A stretch of 64,000 bases of DNA from Cinnamomum chago. Its lineage: Eukaryota; Streptophyta; Magnoliopsida; Laurales; Lauraceae. Both the position numbers and the translations under genes were made by a program. Every line of letters starts with the position of its first letter. Position 1 is the first letter of the stretch. Below are positions 47,191 to 59,606 of this stretch, one piece after another. The stretch is from positions 13,248,501-13,312,500 of the forward strand of contig CP142454.1 of assembly GCA_038049695.1 (NCBI GenBank), written 5' to 3'. The notes under the pieces are model-generated. The model worked only from the letters and a program-made list of their open reading frames with translations, was not told the DNA's origin and searched no databases.

Positions 47191-49091
47191 TTTGTGCTTT
47201 TATCATTTCAGTTCGTAGTTAGTTGATTTCATTTCTTGAAGGGAGACGTATAGTTCCCAATTGTAATGTTTGATGTGAGGATTGAGTACCATGGTCCATT
47301 GATGCTATGCATGTTTTTTTTTTTTTTTTCAGTCAAGTCTTATATGATTGAATAATGTAATATTTGTTCTTCTATTTGTGTGTTTCTTCCGTGTCAAAAG
47401 GGCTTCATGAGGCCAATCTCTATTAAACCCATCAGCATCAGCGGGCCATCTATATAATTAATAATACAAACGGCTTAAATCTTAATTACTCTTCATTTAA
47501 CCAGCATGATAAAGTAGGGTCTTAGCCACTCAGTGGACTGTTTGAAAAGCTATAACGAATTTATATTGAAGCTAGCGTGTGTGTTTATAAACCCTCTCAA
47601 AGTTTTGAATAAGGCTAAAAGTATGCTTAGATGGGTCTAAGTGGGTGAAAGAGGATTAACTTGGCTGGAGGAATAGCTAGCAACCTTCGTGCTGGTTTTT
47701 TTTTCCAGATGTTGCCTTTGGAGTAGCAGTTGAGAAAGCTATATATTTTCAGCTACTTTTCATATTTGAGTGGATCTATCGTTAGTGCAGATACTTACCA
47801 CAGATAAAATGTCTTTCTTCAAAAGAAGCTGAAGTAAGGGCGAACCTTGCCTTCCTTTAAGTGAGCAAATATAATTTCGAATGTGAAGAAAGTGATGCAA
47901 GACAAGCCTTATCTTCTCAACAGTTCCGGCATAATCTTGAACATGGCTCAAAATATCGCACAGCCGCTACATTATTGATTGTAGCGGTCGAAACTGTTAC
48001 GTTATTTTGAAACTTGCGGCGCTATAGTTTAAAACCTAATAAAGTTAAACAGTTTTAATTTTAAATATTATTTTTTTTATTTTTTTTCATATCAATATAA
48101 TTTTATTAAGTTGTCTCTACCCTTACATGGTAGAAATAGTCAGTTAAAGAAATTTAATATAATATCAGAGTCAACCAATCATGAGTTCGAATCTTAGGAG
48201 GAATGACTAGGCGTAATAAGTTAAAAATTGCGTGTCGCCAACAGTACACTGCTTGGGTTTCACCCGAGGAAAAGTATTGAGGAGTGGCCTCCACCCGAAG
48301 GGAAAGGAGTCCACCCGAAGGGGTATATTGAAAAATATTTTTGCTGCCTCTATAACGCCTCGAGGTTTTGGTAGAAATGGTTAAAGAAATTTAATACTTA
48401 CATACCATCAGGGCGCTGTATTTGAGAGTGTAGTGTGTAAAAGGCATGGAGAATTAATCATCCGCAGCTTGATTTGTAGACTGTGGGGGCACACTTTACC
48501 TAATCGTTTGACTAAATTCACCTCATTTGAATTGTGATTGCAGTGGGGCCCAACTGTTACTAATAGGAGAGTCAAGATCCGAGTTGCGCGCACATGGTTG
48601 TGCCTGGAGGCCCGATTTGGTCCCACGGACCCACAGTTTGATTGAGGACTTGATTGCTAACACGATCAGAACAATCCAATTCATTAATTACATTATCAAT
48701 CATGTATATGAGACTTGGGTGGGACCAAATCTATGGAAGTATATGTTGAGGATATTCTACTGAAGGAGATTGCATTCAATTTTAACAGCTCAGATGATCA
48801 TTAGTAGGTGGGCACATGGTGAGTTACACACATCGATCCCACTCCCGGGAAGCATGTATGAGACCACTCTCGTGGGGGCCGCCATGTCAAACGTGACCTA
48901 AATGAGGCCACATTCTGATTTTCTGGTCAAGGATTGCTGTCAATGAACCTACATATTCCAGCCCAAAACCTAGTCCATACGAGCCAGGCCCCACCTAGAT
49001 TAGGGTGTAGATTCATATTGGGTCAGACTAAGGCCTTGGGATCTCATCCCATTGAAATATAATAATACATAGATCCTAATAAACACAATAC
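47191..49091. other. 3' UTR and duplicated intergenic segment after copy 3
   Basis: Matches the region downstream of copy 1 (9923-12433) with internal deletions, including a TRIM-like relic at about 48129-48397. Similarity stops at 49091 (AATAAACACAATAC), where the second Harbinger-type insertion begins, and resumes at about 58851. Confidence 0.6.
48129..48397 (+). mobile_element. TRIM-like element, copy in array unit 2
   Basis: Counterpart of 11441-11738. It keeps the primer-binding-like segment, a purine-rich stretch and the second terminal repeat; the first repeat is incomplete. Confidence 0.35.
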
Positions 49092-51522
49092 GCTACTCTA
49101 TTTACTACCTCTATTTAACTTAAAACCTTTTCAATCCACATATAGCTCGTTTGGAATTTTTTTTGTTGGGACCGTTTCAATCCATTTTAAGATGAAACAG
49201 GTCTGTTTCAAAAATGCTCCTGAAATGGGATAATTGGAATAGATGGAATTGTCTGAAGCGGAAAGACAACCCATTGACATTTTTGGACAAGTTTGTCATT
49301 ATATATTTTTTATAATGACAAGTTTACCCATGTGTAAGGGTCTTCCTTTTCTCAACTTCGATTGTGTTTCTTCAAAAACGAAAAGCTCTCCCTCCTCTTC
49401 CAGCGAACAAGGAAAAAAACCTATCCTCTTCCTTGGATCTTCTTCCCTACACAATAGAAGAAAGGATTCAAAGATTTTTGAAAAGCTCTTGAGGTTTCAT
49501 CATCTTCAAATACTTGTCTTTCTTTCCAGGTACGAATTCAAACACATTTTTCACAAGCGTCCCTCATCTAGGGTTTTGATTCCGAGTTACAAATGAAATT
49601 ATTTTGTTTATGGAGATGCCTTGAATTGACACTGCTTGTTCTTTGTGCATTTTGGTTTGCTCATGAGCTTTTTCAATGTGTGTCTCCCAATGTGTTCTAA
49701 AAACTATGTGAATCATATATTGCAAAAACTTTAGATATTTTTCTTTCTTTCCCCTCCTCCACGAAAGAGAGTGGCAACTTCATTTGTTGGGTGGGTCCTA
49801 AGGTTGGTTTTTCGGTCCATGAGTGAAGCTTCTTGAAGGTTTTGTTTTTGGGACAATCATCATCCTTGGAGGGGCCAGCATTTGGACAGTCCGGATGATC
49901 AGTTGAGGCCTTGCATTGGCTAGAGGTACATTCATTGCAGAGAAACAATATAATTCCAAAGGGGCTGTTTGGATATTAGGAAATCAATCATCCTTATTTT
50001 CACATTGATTTCATTTCTGGGGTAAAATGATAATTGATGTAGATTTCATATTTTCATTTTCTGGGATGGCTTGTTTCTATGGTAAAACATTTTCTACATT
50101 TGAAATTGTTTCTCCTTCTTGTGTAAGACTGATGGTTTTTGGGTTTTAATCTGATTTCTGCAAGATTGTGGAGAATGATTTTATCTTAAAATTTCATAAA
50201 CCGTGGAAAATGTTGACATGGAGTGATGGAAAATAGTTCTTTCTTGAAAACCATTTTCATTTTCTGTGAAAATGTTCTGTACAAATGTGAGGAACATGTA
50301 ATTTGGATTACCAGATGCAAATAATTCAAGCCTTATGTAACTAAAAATTTTAAGTAATTTGATTATAGACAATTGAATTAAAAGTATACATACAAGGGCA
50401 CAGAAAGGAGTTTCATGTGCATGAACACATTCCCTTGCTCATGGCCTGAGTTAAGTTCTAAACCATGGATAGTACTGTGGTTGGAGCAGGACCCAAGATC
50501 AGTTTTTCATTGTACTGGGGGTGATCTGATGAATATGCATGTACTATGTTTAGTATCTCCAAGGAAAGAGAGTCAAGAAATGCTTTTGAAGATGGTTTGG
50601 ACTTTTGGAGTCATAAATAAAAAACCTCGACCAGCCTCTAAACAAAGCATGAAAGTGTTCTTAGGAGAAGGGGGTGCCCTTCAATTAAAGACTTTGAATG
50701 AAGCGTGAGAAAATATGTGAAGTTACGGACAACTATCCAAAGAAAAAAACATGGAATTGTGAAGTTACAGAAAGTCAAAGACGAGAGATGATGATTTAAA
50801 ATAAAGTTGAGTATAAAAGTCGAACTTGCAGGGAAATTATAAATTAAATGGGATGGAGCATTAACAATGCCGAGATTTGGGATTATCAGTAAGGTAGGCT
50901 TGAGCATAGGAGAATCTAAAACTTTAATAGGTTTGTCCTGAATGTACTACTCAATTAGTTGGAAATTCTAGCTAACAGTGGCAATTTTGACCACTCTAAA
51001 TGGCTATCATATTGAAGTGTTTTTATCTTTTTCTACTAGAGACTCAAACTTATGCACCCTAGTAGAGCACACTACTTGATTTTCACAATCGTTGAGCTAC
51101 AGCCAATGACCAGTTTTCTGTGAGTATTTGTTAAATAATAAGGCCTGGATGAGCTTTTGAGATTTTTTTTCATTTTCAATAGCTTTTTCTAATACTACTT
51201 ATCTAATGCATATATAAGCCATAATTCTTTTAGCATTCTTGATGTTTTGATCATTTTCCTTTTTATTATTATATTTTTCATGGTGTTCTCCTCTCAATGG
51301 CCTAGGAAAAACTGTTATGATCAACATATTAACTAGATTTCTATATGTCAATGGAACAACTATACTTGTATTTTTTTTTTTTTAGGATATAGCTAGTTAC
51401 TTACATGTGTTAGCATAGGCTCTACTTTACCATTTTGAGTAAAGCATCTGAATGTTTGACTAGTGTGAAGTATTTGTAAAATCATATGACTAATAAACAC
51501 AAATTTTTTTAGGCATGCTTAG
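49092..51522. other. Left arm of the second Harbinger-type insertion
   Basis: 49260-49320 has an inverted TTGTCATTATA..TATAATGACAA hairpin typical of element ends or leaders. 49243-49596 is open on the + strand but Ser-rich and unrecognised. Confidence 0.35.
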
Positions 51523-52698
51523 ATGGCTGAAAGAATGGCTCCATCTCATAAGGGTAAGGAAAAGGCTGAGACCAATAGGGTTGTTTGGTCAGAAAATATG
51601 AAGAAGATTTTCTTGGATCTATGTATTGAAGAAGTATTGCAAGGTGGAAGACCAGGGTCAAATTTTAAAGCACAATCATGGACAAAGATTATCGAGGGTT
51701 TTAAGGTGAAAACGGGCTATTGTATGGACAAAAGCAATAAAAGAATCAATGGGATCTAATGAGAAAACAGTACAATGCTTGGACAACCTTATGTGGGCAA
51801 ATTGGTGTAGGTTATAACGAAGCAACTCAGACAATTACAATGGAACCTGAGAGATGGGATGAATATCTAAAGGTAATATATTTTTACATTTTATAGAATT
51901 TATAGTATGTAAAATCCTCTTTTATATTAATTAACTAAATTTATATAATTTGATGTAGGGACACCCTGATGCAAAGATATTTAGGACTAAGTCTTTGTCA
52001 TTTACCAATGAAATGACCACTCTCTTTGGTGGAACCCAAGCTAGGGGAGAAGATGCTTGGACACCGTCTTCAGGTTCTTTTCTAGAAGACTTGAGTATGC
52101 AAATGGCCTCTCATTTACCCGATATAGGCAATACTCAAAATGCTTTTGAACAAGATACTTATGAGGTGTCGAAATGGAAGAGCTAATACTAATGTCAAAT
52201 GTGAGGAGAAAACGACCCGGTCCTTCACGAAGCAAGAAGAATGCTAAGATCAGTAAGTTTGATGAGAGTCTTGAGCGCATAGTCATTATACTTGAAGGAG
52301 AGAAGAATGAAGAAGAGAGGAAAGAAGAAGAGATGAAAGAGAAAGAGAGGAAAGATGAAGAAAGGAAGGAAGAAGAGAGAAAAGAGAAAGAAAGGAAAGA
52401 AGAAGAGAGGAAAGATGAAGAAAGGAAGGAAGAAGCGAGAAAAGAGAAAGAGAGGAAAGAAGAAGAGATGAAAGAAAAAGATAAAGAGAGGAAAGTGGAA
52501 GAGATGAAACAAGGTCCTACAATGCAAGAATGTATTGCTACCTTAAAACTGATACCAAATATCAAAGAGACCTCAGAGTCGCATTTATTTGGTACAAGGG
52601 CATTTAAGGATAAGGACAATAGAAATATTTTCATGTCGTTTGAGAGTGATGATGCTCGCATCTATTGGCTGAATATGATACTGAAACATGGGCCTTGA
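51523..52698 (+). pseudogene. Myb/SANT-like Harbinger protein, frameshifted
   Basis: The first part (51523-51756) reads VVWSENMKKIFLDLCIEEVL and SWTKIIEGFKVKTG, the classic N-terminus of L10-interacting-Myb/Harbinger ORF1 proteins. After about 51754 the homology moves to another frame (WDLMRKQYNAWTTLCGQIG..RWDEYLK), so there is a one-base indel. The next exon starts at 51960 after TTGATGTAG (GHPDAKIFRTKSL). Near 52186 the frame changes again to a Lys/Glu-rich region and a C-terminal block (LFGTRAFKDKDNRNIFMSF). At least two frameshifts. It would bind transposon DNA together with the transposase. Confidence 0.75.
52290..52515 (+). repeat. Purine-only repeat coding for a Glu/Lys/Arg helix
   Basis: Tandem AGGAAAGAAGAAGAGA / AAAGAGAAAGAGAGG-type units. 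The coding frame gives ERKEEERKEKERKDE-type repeats with i/i+4 opposite charges, as in single stable alpha-helices (ER/K). The DNA is pure A/G on one strand. Confidence 0.8.
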
Positions 52699-53151
52699 TA
52701 AGTTTTATTTGAATATAGTGGGATTTTTGGAGTAGTATGGAATCACTTTTGGATGTAAGAACTTAAGACTCATCGCTTTTGAATACATTGAATATAAGAA
52801 CTTATGACTCGTCACTTTTGAATATATATACATAAAGTAAAAAACTTTTGGAACAGTATCTTTTTTGAGGAGTATATAATCAATGTAAGAACCCCACCAA
52901 TTGTTTTGATGTTGGATGGGATGAATATATGAACTTGACTGAACTGAATGAATGAATGAACTTGTGATTTTATTATTTTTAGTGTGGGATGGAATGAATG
53001 TAGGAACTTACGTTTCTTTTTTTTATTATGGGTGGAATTAATCTAGGACCTTACTCTAGGAACTCATGAATTTCTTTTGTTGGATGGAATAAAATTATGA
53101 AATTTGGTTCTTCTTTTTTTTCTTTATTGTGGGATGGAATCAATGCAGGAA

Positions 53152-54473
53152 ACTATGACGCCAAGGAAACGAAGATTGATAGCATTTCTCACTTTTTTAC
53201 TTCTAAAGAAGCGAGGGATGTACATATCTAAGGAGCCATGTAGGACCTCAATTCTATCAGGTCATGTTTTTGTTCAAGGCATTTTGGAGGGTAATAGAAC
53301 AGTATGTTTGGAGCTATTGCATATGGAGAAACATGTCTTCTTACGATTGTGTATGGTATTACGACAAAAGAGTCTACTTGAAGACAGCCGATATGTTTCA
53401 TTAGAGGAGCAGGTGGCTATATTTTTAATGACAATTGGGCAAAATCATAGGAATAGGATCTTGCAAGATAGATTTCAACACTCAGGTGAAACTATCCATC
53501 GTCACTTAATTTCATGCAGTTTTAGTAGCAATGATTCACCTCTCGATGGACATTATAAAGCCCCCTTCATACGACCAAACACCAAAGGAGATATTGTATA
53601 ACTCTCGGTTTCATCCATATTTCAAGGTATAATCTCACTTTTAATCATATTTGCAAGTACTTTCCCCAATGAAATTAACTTTACTTTTTTAAATCTTTTG
53701 TCTTTTTCTGAAGGATTGTATTGGGGCAATAGATGGTACACTTGTAAATGCTGTGATTCCCGTTGAGAACCAGGTGCCTTATAGGGGAAGAAAAGGAGAA
53801 TGCCAACAAAATGTTTTAGCAGCTTGCTCATTTGATATGCAATTTACTTTTGTTATTGCTGGTTGGGAAGGCACAGCACATGATTCACGCATCTTATTGG
53901 ATACTATTTATAAACCACAAATGAATTTTCCACATGCACCTCCAGGTACCTATGATTAGTAAATTATGAATCAAGTATCATTTTCTATCATGATATAAAT
54001 TTTTTGAATTTTCAGGTAAATATTACATTGTTGATGCTCGGTTTACGAATATGCGTGGCTTTCTTGCTCCATACCGTAATGTTCGGTATTGGTTATCGGA
54101 TTTTCGGGGTGGCAGTAATCCTCGTGATAGGAAGGAGCAGTTCAATTATGTTCATTCATCATTAAGAAATGTAATAGAGCGTTCTTTTGGAGTATTGAAT
54201 GCGCGTTTTCCGATTTTGAAAAGGATGCCTCCCTACCCATTCTCTGTACAAAGGAGTATAGTAGTTGCTGCAATGACTGTGCACAACTTTATCAGAAAAG
54301 AAGCTATTGCAGACACACTCTTTCAACAGTATGAGAATGAAAATATATCTTTAGATGTGAGTAACGATGATGACAATGGTACCTTCGACACCGATACAAT
54401 TGTAGATATTGCAGATCAGATGGAGATGTCAGAAGTTAGAGATGCAATGGCAGATGCCCTCTTTCAATCATGA
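53152..54473 (+). pseudogene. PIF/Harbinger DDE transposase of the second element
   Basis: Exons 53152-53626, 53714-53945 and 54016-54473. Family blocks: EPCRTSILSG, MEKHVFLRLCMVLRQKSLLEDSRYV, DRFQHSGETIHRH. Catalytic Asp in GAIDGTLVNA, Asp in GTAHDSRILL and Glu in RNVIERSFGVLN are all kept. In the first exon the homology changes frame near 53505-53525 and returns in PKEILYNSRFHPYFK at its end, so one frameshift interrupts an otherwise well-kept gene. Splice sites are canonical. It is clearly a different lineage from the 24.3-kb transposase. Confidence 0.8.
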
Positions 54474-55372
54474 TGTTATGTGTTTTTATTCTTATATTCT
54501 TTTTTTTTCTTTTTTTGGTAAAGACTGTGAGCAACAAATATTGTGCTTGGTAGTTGGAATTTTAATTAGACTCTTTGGAGAGTTATTAGTGGTTACAATG
54601 AACTTTCAGCAAGAGTTCTCAGTCCATTGGTCTAATATAATATTGGAGAATTTTTTGCATTTTCCTGGCACTTTGTATAGATGTTTCTTGATTTGAAAAT
54701 AGTTCGGCAGTATCTAAGCATGGAGGCTGATAAGATGAAGAAAGATAATGATAGTATGGAGATCCAACTAAGGCTTTGTCTCTTGTTGTAGCTTGTTTAA
54801 ATCAGGTATGAAAGTAGGGTTGTAAGAAAGATACTAGTTTGGTTTCTTATATTCTCCATGAAAGTGTTAAACTAGGCTTGGTTAAGAGAGAGACTCTGTT
54901 TTTGTCTGACCATGGTATAGGCCTAGTTTGGAAACTCAAACACAGCGATTGGCTGGTTCAGGCATGACTGGCTTGGTAGACCTGACATGGTGATTTACTG
55001 AGCTTAGTAACTTAGTTAATTTTTGGTGAGTTTGAATGAGTTTTAAACTATAAAGATGGGTCACAGCTTGAAGTGGTAGCCTAAGCTGTTGAAATTGTGG
55101 GTTGTGGCATGGATGTTCTATGGCCGAACATATTCCCTATTGAAAATGCACTTAAACCTTTGGACCACATTGTACAGTGGAAAAACAATGGCTAGGATCA
55201 TCTGATGGGGAAGGTTTTTGGGTATTTCTAATGCATAATGCAGCCCATTACATGAAGAAAATGTATTATCAAAATGTGGATGGGTAATTCCTGTAGCAAA
55301 GCAAATTGCTCAATTAGCACACAGCATATTTCAACTTTTTATATTTAATGTGTTGAACATAATCTCCTGTAG
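54474..55372. other. Spacer after the second transposase
   Basis: No gene. GGCCTAGTTTGGAAACTC at 54921 resembles a Harbinger terminus but is in the wrong orientation for a right end. Confidence 0.35.
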
Positions 55373-56984
55373 GTGGTGTTGATATATTTGGTTGTTCTTA
55401 TGCAAGTTTGACAGATCAATACAGGACTTTGAGAATTCAACCAGGTGCTTCTGAGAAAGAGGTTAAGAAAGCATTCAGGCAGCTTGCATTGCAGGTGGGT
55501 TTTTTTTTTTTTTCCTGATGCCATTTATTTTTTTCATGTCTTGTTGGGAGTTTTTTATATTGGGATTCTGTTTTTACTTTGAATGGTTTCTGATCATAAC
55601 CATACAATCAAACATGAAAAATGAACGGTTATATCGAATTTGTTGGCCCTTCCAGTTTGAACCCAGGCCACTCACAGAATGGCTATGATCATCACATGAA
55701 GGTCAATTCTTTTAGCCACATGCAATCTAGACACAACACTTCTTCTCCAACCATCAGCCATGCATATAGGTAGTTGAAACAGGCCCTTCAAAATGGTTGG
55801 ACTAAACAGTTTATAGTCTAACCTGTTGAACTTGATAATTTCTCCAGTTAGAAGATCACCCTCAAACAAAGGGAGATACAGGCAAATGGTAGCACAAAAA
55901 TGATGGATAGTCAATTAGTCATGGACTTAACCCTCAACAATGAAATAATTGATTCAACTAGTCTTATGATTTGAGTTATTACCTTTATGAGGTGTGTGTT
56001 CAATGCTGAAATTAAGGACCCATCCAGCAATTGCTAACACAATGGCATACAGTAAGAGGTTGAAGATAAGAAGGAAGAATGCCAGAGACTTGGGACCTTC
56101 AGCAGCCATAATAGAAAGAGAAGAGAAGGTACCTCTATCTTTTCCAATCCACTAAAATTTATATTGGTACCTCTATCTTCTCCAATCCACTGAGATGTAT
56201 ATATACTAAGGAAGGCAATCTGTTTAACCCATTGTTTTTATTCTTGATCTACTGGTTTAGCATTTGTTTTGTAAATATATAATAGGAATATGTCTTGAAT
56301 TCAAAGGCCAAATATGCCTTCCTCTCATATGGGGTTTGCCAGAGGAGAGGGAAGAATCACTTTCCAGGGTATCATTTGGGTGTACCCCAAATTGCAATTA
56401 AAGCAAGGATTGAAGGTGGAGTGGATAAGTTGTCAATGCTGTTTGTATATGGGAGGATTCCAAAGTGCAAATGTGTTTAGTTTAATCCAAAATCACAAGT
56501 GGGAAAGAAATGAAACTGTTCTGTGAATTTACTTTATGAAACACCATAGACCCAAAAGTTTCTTGAGGCCAATGATCAATCTCTCTGTTTCCACCAGTGA
56601 AGCTCAGACTGCCAGGACCATACTTTGCTTATTATATCTGCTTATTAAGCTTAATGTTATCATTTTTATAGTATTGAGTAGACTCGCTGAGTGAGGAACT
56701 TTGCATTTGCTTTATTTATTTATATTTTTTTTGGCAATACCTAATCTATGCCACTATCCTACTTCAACTATACTATTTGATTAAGAGTGTTACTGGATAA
56801 CCTCTCTGCCCCAGCCAGGGCTTTAACCTTAGCCACCTTGCCTCCTGTGCGAGGACTTTCTTGTTGGTTATCAACTGTGTTAGGCAGGTGAAATGATGTT
56901 TGCTTGTTTTATTGTTTTTGCGCTGACTAGGGCCTTATATGGGTTCATCTATGGTTAGAAGAGATAATGAAGCTCCACTCTTTT

Positions 56985-57006
56985 TATATATATATATATA
57001 TATATT
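56985..57006 (+). repeat. (TA)n microsatellite
   Basis: About eleven TA units. Confidence 0.85.
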
Positions 57007-57305
57007 ATAAATGTTATCAGCATTTTCATATTCTAAACCAACATTTCTGTCTATAAAATTCTGAAACTCGAGATTTGGTTGTGGAGACCTGATAAGCTGG
57101 CTCTGAGAGCTCTGAAGTTATGACTTATGTGTGGCTGGAGAATAGCATATCATAACATCTGAAATGCAGCATCTTTGGGTTATTTTGGGCATTTCTGAGT
57201 ATGTTCCCATGTTGGGCAGTGTTGTTGATGGCCCTATGTTTTTGTGTTCCTTGTTTGCTTGTCTTTGAATGAAAAGTTCAAGTTGAAACCTTTGAATGGA
57301 AAGTT

Positions 57306-57327
57306 GAGAGAGAGAGAGAGAGAGAGA
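57306..57327 (+). repeat. (GA)n microsatellite
   Basis: About eleven GA units. Confidence 0.85.
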
Positions 57328-57806
57328 TTCTTTTCATATTCTTCTGATTGATCTTCAAGTATTAATGATAGAATATGTAGACCATCCAATTTAAAAGCAG
57401 TTGAGTTTTTCGGGTTGGTTGCTTTCACTGGCAGCACATTATCTTCCTAGTTGAGCATAGCTCAAATGCTGACCTCCACCATGAAAGGGTATATCTCTAC
57501 CATCACATTGTGTGCGTGGCTAGCAATGCTCAACTAGATGAGTAAAAATTAAAGATTGAACGCAGCTAAGGATTTATTGGGGATTGGCTTTGCCCTATAG
57601 ATGAAAAAGTGATTAGGCTTTTCACCCACTATGTGTAATCCAAAACATCTAATAAAATTTTAGATGTTATAGAAATCTAACGTTGGTTATGTTTGTTTGA
57701 TTTATGCAGATGGTGATGACGAATCTGAGGGAGTCTAATTCGGTTGAATCTTATGATCAATACAGTGAAGATGGTTATGATGTTGTTTTTATATTTGAAG
57801 TTATTT

Positions 57807-58835
57807 CTATCATACTGTTGTTTAAATCTAGAAGAAAAGTTGTTTTGTGTAATTAAGAAAGAAAAAAATTATATTTTGTCATGCTATATATCTACAAGTT
57901 CAGAATGATGATATCTATAATGGTGTTCTACAAGTGCCTGCAACTTTGCCATGTTGGGTTTTACTGGATTTATGTGCTGACTCTTTACACTCATTTCCAG
58001 CCAGCACAAGCATCTACGCTTCACTTGGGAAATTCAAATTTTCAACAATATGCTCTTTCAGCTAAGCCATTCATCTGATGTGCTGGGATGGGGCATACCT
58101 TAATACCTTCTATTAATAATCTGATTTTTGGCATGCCACATGCAAATGCGCAACTTAAACCTATGCTCCATATCTTGTATGCCATTAAAAGCACTAGGGG
58201 GCGGGGGGGGGCAGTTTTCTACCCCTTATTTCGTCTTATAGTGTTGGCTTGATTTTATATTGGTGGGCAGTGGACCCAGATTTTAACATGTCCCTTTAGT
58301 GAATTCATCTGTACACCATCGATCATCAGGATAAGGATAAGGATATCATTTATAAAGAAAAGTGTATGACAAAAGAAATGTATGAAGTTTAGTTGTTATT
58401 TGATAGAATCAAAACAAGGAAATGATGTGAGCATTTCATAAGTCTTTTTCATGTTATAAAGAAGGTCTAAGAATGGTGTTGAATAGGAAATTGGGCCATA
58501 AATATTCATGGAATGGAACCAAATTTTGTGTCTCAATGAAAGTTAGAACTCACTTTTATGAGTTTCACATTGCCTCAATGAGATAAATAATAATTTATAA
58601 TGGATGTCAAATTGAATTTCTATTATAAATTACCTTTTTTTTTTTAAGACAAAAAATGCCCCTGTAATAAGCTCTTATTTGAAAGTTTACCAAACATATT
58701 TTTTCACATAGATCCATTTAAATTAGATATATTGCATGTGTTACCAAACAATCTATTTAAAAATAGTCTATTTCTCTCAGATCTATTTCTCGTAGATCTA
58801 TTTGAGCCAGATCTATTTCAAACATATAAGATTTG
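57807..58835. other. Right arm of the second Harbinger-type insertion
   Basis: No gene. The last 120 bp contain AGATCTATTT repeats (58770-58820) and GTTTGGTAA-like words in inverse orientation, a subterminal repeat pattern. A G-run lies at 58199-58210. Confidence 0.4.
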
Positions 58836-58850
58836 CCAAACAGGGCCTAA

Positions 58851-59502
58851 GTAAGTGTATGTACATCAATTCCATATGCATTATGGAAAATGTATTACAT
58901 TTTTTTGGTAATTGCTTGCATGGGTACAAAGTGACTTTGACGGACTCTCGTGCCTTGAACAGGTGGGCTCGGGGCTCCTATTTATTTATTGAGTGGGCTC
59001 GGACCTGGGTTCTTGGGTCAATCAGAACCGCAGTTTAACTTGAGCCCTTCAATCTTTACCGGATCTGGACTCAGGCCCAGGTGTGTCAGATCAGGAACAG
59101 CCCAACCCACAGCATCTGATACCAACAGCCTGCAAGTAGGCAGAGTGCAAGTAGACTCAGCTAGCAACCTGGATCAGACCAAGCCCGAGTTTTGCATGTT
59201 ACTGCCCCGCATAAAAATTTCAATTCTGTTTGGGATGTTTAGATCTGGGGCCAAGGTATATACCACCTGGCTCACCCAGGTGCCCCATCGCCAGGCTAAG
59301 AACTCTTCAAACATTAGATATTTCCGAAGAACATAGGCAAGTCAGCCCTAAAGATGTAGATTGACAAGGGGCCTTATGTTTGAACATATCAATCCAAGGA
59401 AGAAGAATCACAAACCAGCCTAGTGAATTCCAAAAACAGCTGGCTGCCTTCCCAACAGCTGGGCACATGTGAAACCAAAAGCTCAAAAACTCACACGTAC
59501 AG
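58851..59502. other. Type-b germin-like upstream region (copy 4)
   Basis: Collinear with 12460-13123 and with the region before 63497. No gene. Confidence 0.6.
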
Positions 59503-59512
59503 TATATAAATG
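59503..59512 (+). promoter_or_regulatory. TATA box of germin-like copy 4
   Basis: TATATAAATG in type-b context. Confidence 0.7.
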
Positions 59513-59606
59513 CATGCCCGGCCATGCAAAGAAACTATCCATACAAGAACCAACACAAACACCTCTCTCCCTAATACCTACATTCACACAAACTAACCAT
59601 ATATAC

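Larger units (their letters stand above)
55373..57806 (+). pseudogene. Fragments of a chloroplast DnaJ (J8-like) gene
   Basis: Exon-like piece 55373-55494, between a CCTGTAG acceptor and a GTGGGT donor, encodes LTDQYRTLRIQPGASEKEV then KKAFRQLALQ. This is the start of a J-domain as in ATJ8-type proteins; the HPD motif would fall in the next exon. 57710-57790, after a TTTATGCAG acceptor, reads MVMTNLRESNSVESYDQY, the last-exon region of the same family. The exon with HPD (YHPDVC..) is not found between them, and the usual C-terminus (..WEEWMGWEGAG) is missing. It is therefore a broken host-gene copy, probably carried by the surrounding transposon. Confidence 0.65.
49092..58850 (+). mobile_element. 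Second PIF/Harbinger-type insertion, partly decayed
   Basis: About 9.76 kb separates two stretches that are nearly adjacent in the other array units (12433 and about 12456). The right end is CCAAACAGGGCC at 58836-58847 followed by TAA, a Harbinger-type terminus. Inside on the + strand are a Myb/SANT-like gene (51523-52698) and a DDE transposase (53152-54473), both with frameshifts, and DnaJ gene fragments. A matching left end is not clear: GCTCGTTTGG at 49145 is a candidate but lacks a TWA flank. The left terminus and some flank may be deleted, or two elements may be nested. Confidence 0.55.

Noticed and set aside
49955-49975. GGGGCTGTTTGG as left end of the second Harbinger
   Set aside because: It resembles a Harbinger end but has no TWA flank. 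It lies well inside the interval set by array similarity and matches the right end only in TGTTTGG.
52041-52661. 206-codon Ser/Phe-rich minus-strand frame
   Set aside because: Antisense shadow of the Glu/Lys repeat in the Myb-like gene.
54921-54938. GGCCTAGTTTGG as a terminus of the second Harbinger
   Set aside because: Orientation is that of a left end although it lies after the transposase.
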